Origin: Allomyces macrogynus ATCC 38327
Taxonomy: Eukaryota > Blastocladiomycota > Blastocladiomycetes > Blastocladiales > Blastocladiaceae
Assembly: GCA_000151295.1 (NCBI GenBank)
Contig: GG745349.1
Location: forward strand, 357,340-370,136
DNA: 12,797 nucleotides
Direction of reading: 5' to 3'
A model generated the notes under the pieces. The model was not told where the DNA came from. It worked only from the letters and a program-made list of their open reading frames with translations, and did not search any database. Numbering within the stretch: the stretch's first letter is position 1; every line of letters starts with the position of its first letter. This document shows positions 9,421 through 12,797 of this stretch, in pieces. The translations under genes were made by a program, and so were the position numbers.

Positions 9421-10378
9421 ATGACTGTCGTCTTGTCAGAAATCATGACCAGTGTATTCTCGGAAGCAAGCACCGCGCCTGTGAGAGACAGACCGGTCAC
9501 GGTGCTCCAATACTAACTCTCTTGTCACCTGCCGCGCAGGAACACAACGCCGGCGCATACTTGATGCTGGCGTGGATGACGGCCGCCACAGCCGCAGTGA
9601 GCTATGGGGTCTTGGCTGGGTTGCTGCCACGCCTGCACCCGATGATCCCGTTCATTGGGATGCTCGTTGCGCTATTGGCGATCACGGGCGCGCCTATAAC
9701 CAAGGATAGTATATCCACGCATTGCAATACTCTCATTGCACTTGCCGCCCTGCAGAGCACATTGCTCGTGGGGCTGCTCAAGTTCGTGCATCTCACGTCG
9801 CTGAAAAATGTGCCACAAACAATCATTTGACACTGCTCGTTTTTGGGAGTTTCTCAATGGCGGGCGTGGTGACAAAGCACCGAACCCTCATCTAGATGGT
9901 GCATTGGATCTTTCACACCATGCACAATGGAGCGATTGAACTCAATTGACATGATCCGTTGGCGTTTAGGCAGCCTCAGATTGGCCCTGAGCATCATGGC
10001 ATGGAGTTCGCTCGTGACACTCTCTTTCGCGTCGCCTGTCCTGTTCAACGTCAAATATTACACTGACTTGCTCCTGTTTTGCGGATTTGGTACGTCTTTT
10101 TGACCTTCCTCAATTGATGGCTCAGCTGCACTCATGCTTCGTCTGCTGTCTGTCACCAGTCACCAGTCATGTACGACACTCAGGCCATGCTCACAAGTGT
10201 TCCAGAATTGAATCCTATTGAGCGGGAGCATGCGCACATGAGCAGCACGACCTTGCTCTTCATGCACTTGATGAGCCTGTTTGTGTTCATCTCAATTTTC
10301 CTTGACAAGGAAGCCGCCAAGGAAAAGTTGCAGTGCATCATTGGTGAAGACTTCGAGATTGATGTTGACAAGGAATGA
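9421..10378 (+). pseudogene. BI-1: Decayed Bax inhibitor-1 family paralogue
   Basis: It aligns throughout with the intact gene at 11951: GAYLMLAWMTAATAAVSYGVLAGLLPRLHPMIPF against GAYTTLAWMTAITAATSYGVLTGWLPALHPLVPF, then LALSIMAW, and VMYDTQAML against VMFDTQVML. Probable exons are 9421-9480 (or continuous with the next), 9540-9898, 9970-10089 and 10167-10378. Introns at 9899-9969 (GTGCAT...TTTAG) and 10090-10166 (GTACGT...CACCAG) sit exactly where the intact gene has its introns. Lesions: a one-base deletion near 9828 (TGA follows at once), a TAG at 9893-9895 where the intact gene has a Tyr codon, and an exon end that no longer keeps phase. The second conserved Asp is now His (10265-10267). 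The last exon is open to a TGA at 10376-10378. Codons are more A/T-rich than in the intact copy, which suggests relaxed selection. Sequencing error is unlikely to explain all lesions. Confidence 0.75.
9481..9539 (+). other. Candidate extra intron in the BI-1 pseudogene (59 nt)
   Basis: GTGAGA to GCCGCGCAG in phase 0, with CTAAC before the acceptor, joins MTVVLSEIMTSVFSEASTAP to EHNAGAYLMLAWM. The intact copy has no intron here, and the 3' part of this segment translates as LSPAAQ, matching its coding LSPIAR. So it is either coding sequence turned into intron or a frame-damaged exon. Confidence 0.4.
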
Positions 10379-10409
10379 TTAACAGTGACAACCAATGTGT
10401 TTCACAGTG

Positions 10410-10432
10410 CAAGGAACAGTGATGATTCCTTG
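10410..10432. repeat. Short inverted repeat after the BI-1 pseudogene
   Basis: CAAGGAA (10410-10416) and TTCCTTG (10426-10432) can pair with a 9-nt loop, about 30 bases after the pseudogene stop. No function is evident. Confidence 0.4.
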
Positions 10433-10930
10433 CTGCAAGAGCTGCTGATCATTGTGAACACTGGCTGCTGTTTGTTGATTGGCTTGACCAACATTTCTAT
10501 GGGTTGGCGTGAGTGTGTGTTTCAGCTTGGCCGCAGACGCGTGCTTGTGTGCATGGAGGGTGTTGAGGATGTGAACAAAGTGTTGCAATGTGCCTCATTG
10601 TGCTTGACCCTGATAATGTCTCTGGCCTAAGAACAGCATCAACTTGAATGAGAATGCAATAGATGCAACAGCGCTGACAAGTCGAAACCACCTAAAATAA
10701 CGCAACTTCACAAAGCAAGAAGAAACAAGCCTGCACTCCTGGTTACATGTCAACTCAAAACATCCAAAAAAAAACTTCACCACATCACGAAAAAAGCGGC
10801 CAACAAATCTGTGAACGCCTCTTGGCTGTCGTCTGGCTCCTCTTGGTTGCCTTCAGTCTCTGGGCCAGTTGCATCAGGTGCAGTGAGAGTTGCAGAGAGC
10901 AACCCATGGTGATGTGCCAGTTGGGCCAAC

Positions 10931-11284
10931 AGGCGAGATCTGTACAAGCTGATTGCAAGTGACCCTGCCTTGGGCACTGATGATAGGGGCCTGCAGGATC
11001 GAGTCCAAATATCAAAGTCCAGGGGAGTTCACGTTTGGGGTTTGTTGATGACACTCACATGCTTGCTCAGCTTTTTGATGTGAACCTGTGCTCAGGCCCC
11101 AATGCTTCTGTGATGGCCATCTTGAATCACATCCAGAGCCTCTTTTCAGCTGGGAAGCCGGCAGAAATCAATCGTCGCTGTGGCCGTTTCTGACTTTCCC
11201 TTCGACCATTTTGCTGTGGCTCAAGCATGCAAGTCAGTGTGGTGGGCCTGGGTGAAAGGACCAGTTAAGCTTTGCACACAACTC
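10931..11284 (+). pseudogene. Possible relic of an unidentified coding sequence
   Basis: Three protein-like stretches follow each other on the plus strand in shifted frames: RRDLYKLIASDPALGTDD (from 10931), SRLGFVDDTHMLAQLFDV and on through SVMAILNHIQSLFSAGKP (about 11020-11160), then KSIVAVAVSDFPFDHFAVAQ to CKSVWWAWVKGPVKL (about 11164-11270). The joins look like small indels. I recognise no family. Ordinary chance frames remain possible. Confidence 0.3.
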
Positions 11285-11607
11285 TCCACCATGCACAGCA
11301 CTCATTGGTGAGGATATAAACAGGCACACGGAAAGATGAATCAGGTCGTCTTTAACACAAATTGTGGCGACTGAGGCACTGCTTTCATGTTGCCATTCAA
11401 GTCATGGGAGCAGACAGGCAGGACTGATCATCATGCAAGCTGGGCCACACTTATGTTAATCACAAATCACGTTCGAGCAGAACACCATGCTCACCAGCGA
11501 AGGCGTCTGCTGTTCGGTCACAATTTGCAGCATTTCTGATCCTGCTGCTCCCATTTCTGGTGACCATCCAGGTGATGACAACCAGGCCTGCAACAGGGCC
11601 CAAGTGA

Positions 11608-11781
11608 ATCGATATCTCCGTGTTGATTTGCGTCCCGACCGGGAACAACAAGAATAGGCACAGGGTCCACTTGTTGGTCAAGCAGTATGACCAAGCAGAT
11701 TATTCACTGGGGAACCATGTGGAAGTGCTGGGAAGCATCACATTGCTTTACAATGGTCGGCCAGCCACGTCAGAGGCGTAA
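11608..11781 (+). pseudogene. Second short coding-like fragment, unidentified
   Basis: An open stretch of 57 codons between a TGA at 11605 and a TAA at 11779 reads IDISVLICVPTGNNKNRHRV and ends ITLLYNGRPATSEA. It has no start codon and no recognised domain. It may be a further piece of the relic at 10931-11284. A hydrophobic minus-strand frame (11460-11681) overlaps it, so strand is uncertain. Confidence 0.2.
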
Positions 11782-11950
11782 CATTTGTTTGCCGACGCGC
11801 TCTTGAGGTGCCACAGAAACGTCCAAGCACTCGTTCTCTCTGCCCAAGCTTCAAACCGCTGCATCCTCATCGAACGATTCCAACCACCATTTGCTCTAAA
11901 CTACCTGCAAAGAGACCCGCCAACCAGTCTCGATTGATCAACAATCCGCG

Positions 11951-12797
11951 ATGACCGACTTTTTCTCGGTGAGCACGTCGATTCTTGAGACGCCCGTCTC
12001 GGCGCTTCTCTCGTTTGCGCCGCTCTCGCCCATCGCGCGGCAGCATGTCACGGGCGCCTACACAACGCTTGCGTGGATGACGGCCATCACGGCCGCAACA
12101 AGCTACGGCGTGCTGACCGGGTGGCTACCAGCATTGCACCCGCTCGTTCCGTTTTTCGGCATGATGGTGGCGCTTGGCGTCTTCAGGATGTCGTCGCGAA
12201 CCAAGGACGCATTGACGACGCGCCGAGCAGCGCTGGCCGGGTTTGCCGCTTTGGAGGGCGCTTCGCTCGTCGGTTTGTTCGAGCTCGTACAGCTCGTTTC
12301 GCCGCGCATCTTGCCGCAGGCGGTCGTGTCGACACTGCTCGTGTTTACCAGTTTCTCGGTTGCCGCCATGACGTCGACGCGGCGGTCCATGATTTACCTG
12401 TTTGGTGCGCTTGACCTCAAATGAAGATGGCAAAACGGGACTCTCAACTGACGTACTTGGTCGACGTAGGCTTCCTCGGGTCGGCGCTGAGCATTCTGGC
12501 GTGGATGTCGTTTGCCAACGTTTTCATGAATTCGCGGCTGCTCTTCAACGGCGAGCTCTACTTGGGCCTGCTCGTGTTTGCCGGTTACGGTATGTTCACG
12601 CACTTTCTCCGATTCTCATCGAGTGTCCGGATGCTGACCATTTCTTTCTGGTTCCTCGTAGTCATGTTCGACACCCAGGTCATGCTCGCGCGCGTCCCAG
12701 CGCTCGCTGTGATGGACCGCGTCAGGCGCGAGCATGCGCACATGGACAGTGCGATTGAGCTCTACCTGGACTTGGTCAATGTGTTTGTGCGGATTGC
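11951..12797 (+). CDS. BI-1: Bax inhibitor-1 (TMBIM family) protein, three exons, 3' end cut by the window
   Basis: Seven-helix membrane protein of the BI-1/YetJ fold, usually in the ER, where the family conducts a pH-sensitive calcium leak and restrains cell death. Exons are 11951-12404, 12470-12589 and 12662 onward, and 236 complete residues are visible. Human BI-1 has 237, so only the C-terminal end is missing. Family features in order: N-terminal LSPIARQHVTGAYTTLAWM, the ILPQAVVSTLLVFTSFSVAAM helix, YLFGGFLGSALSILAWMSFANVF, LYLGLLVFAGYVMFDTQVML and IELYLDLVNVFVRI. Asp195 in FDTQ and Asp228 in YLDLVNVF correspond to the diaspartyl pH sensor described for bacterial YetJ (Asp171/Asp195). The ATG at 11951 matches the family start position. 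Unspliced, exon 1 would stop at 12424 (YLFGALDLK), removing the last helices. Codons are strongly GC-biased, unlike the decayed copy upstream. The family call is secure. Confidence 0.93.
12405..12469 (+). other. Intron 1 of the BI-1 gene (65 nt)
   Basis: Donor GTGCGC, CTGAC at 12448-12452, acceptor CGACGTAG, phase 1 (g|gc gives Gly). Splicing restores YLFGGFLGSALSIL, collinear with the family. The same intron position is kept in the pseudogene (9899-9969). Confidence 0.92.
12590..12661 (+). other. Intron 2 of the BI-1 gene (72 nt)
   Basis: Donor GTATGT, CTGAC at 12634-12638, acceptor CTCGTAG, phase 1 (g|tc gives Val). Splicing creates FAGYVMFDTQVML, the conserved FDTQ region. The same position is used in the pseudogene (10090-10166). 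Confidence 0.94.

Larger units (their letters stand above)
10379..11950. other. AT-richer region with no supportable gene
   Basis: Nearly 1.6 kb lies between the BI-1 pseudogene and the intact BI-1 gene. Short open frames occur on both strands, such as 10385-10630 plus (GTG start, hydrophobic) and 10777-10977 minus (ends QEAFTDLLAAFFVMW), but none has a clear start, a family match or codon use like the GC-rich genes. Two stretches look like eroded coding DNA and are listed separately. The last ~150 bases should hold the promoter and leader of the intact BI-1 gene; no TATA box is obvious. Confidence 0.5.

Noticed and set aside
11020..11060. FVDDT in SRLGFVDDTHMLAQ resembles a reverse-transcriptase catalytic box
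   Set aside because: The match is five residues with no other RT motif around it, no second ORF, no poly-A tail and no terminal repeats, so it is not evidence of a retroelement.

Overview
The window looks like GC-rich nuclear DNA from a unicellular eukaryote. Its genes are interrupted by short GT-AG introns (about 58-100 nt). Most introns have a CTGAC/CTGAT branch-point-like motif near the 3' end, and the encoded proteins are a Lon protease of peroxisomal type and Bax inhibitor-1 (BI-1) family membrane proteins. I cannot assign a taxon. Free-living protists such as GC-rich amoebozoans or unicellular opisthokont relatives would fit, but that is inference.

Layout. (1) 171-2993, minus strand: a nearly full-length Lon protease with one clear intron. 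It lacks an N-terminal presequence and may end in -PKL if a short 3' intron is removed. (2) 2994-3731: a divergent intergenic region. (3) 3732-8839, plus strand: a very large multi-pass membrane protein of about 1590-1612 residues, rebuilt from five or six exons. It has about 16 degenerate repeats of about 56 residues with a Gly-rich FGLxxG(L/W)R box followed by a W(Y/W)G box. I do not recognise this family, and it is the most novel-looking object here. (4) 8840-9420: a gene-free spacer. (5) 9421-10378, plus strand: a broken BI-1 paralogue that keeps its splice sites but carries frame breaks, a TAG and loss of a conserved Asp. (6) 10379-11950: a visibly more AT-rich stretch with short coding-like fragments but no supportable gene. 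(7) 11951-12797, plus strand: an intact BI-1 gene running off the right edge, with introns at two of the same positions as its broken neighbour.

The genes do not form a pathway. The Lon and repeat-protein genes are divergent and may share a promoter region. The two BI-1 copies are a same-strand duplication in which the upstream copy has decayed. All exon structures were deduced from reading frame, splice motifs and internal or family homology, and none has transcript support here.
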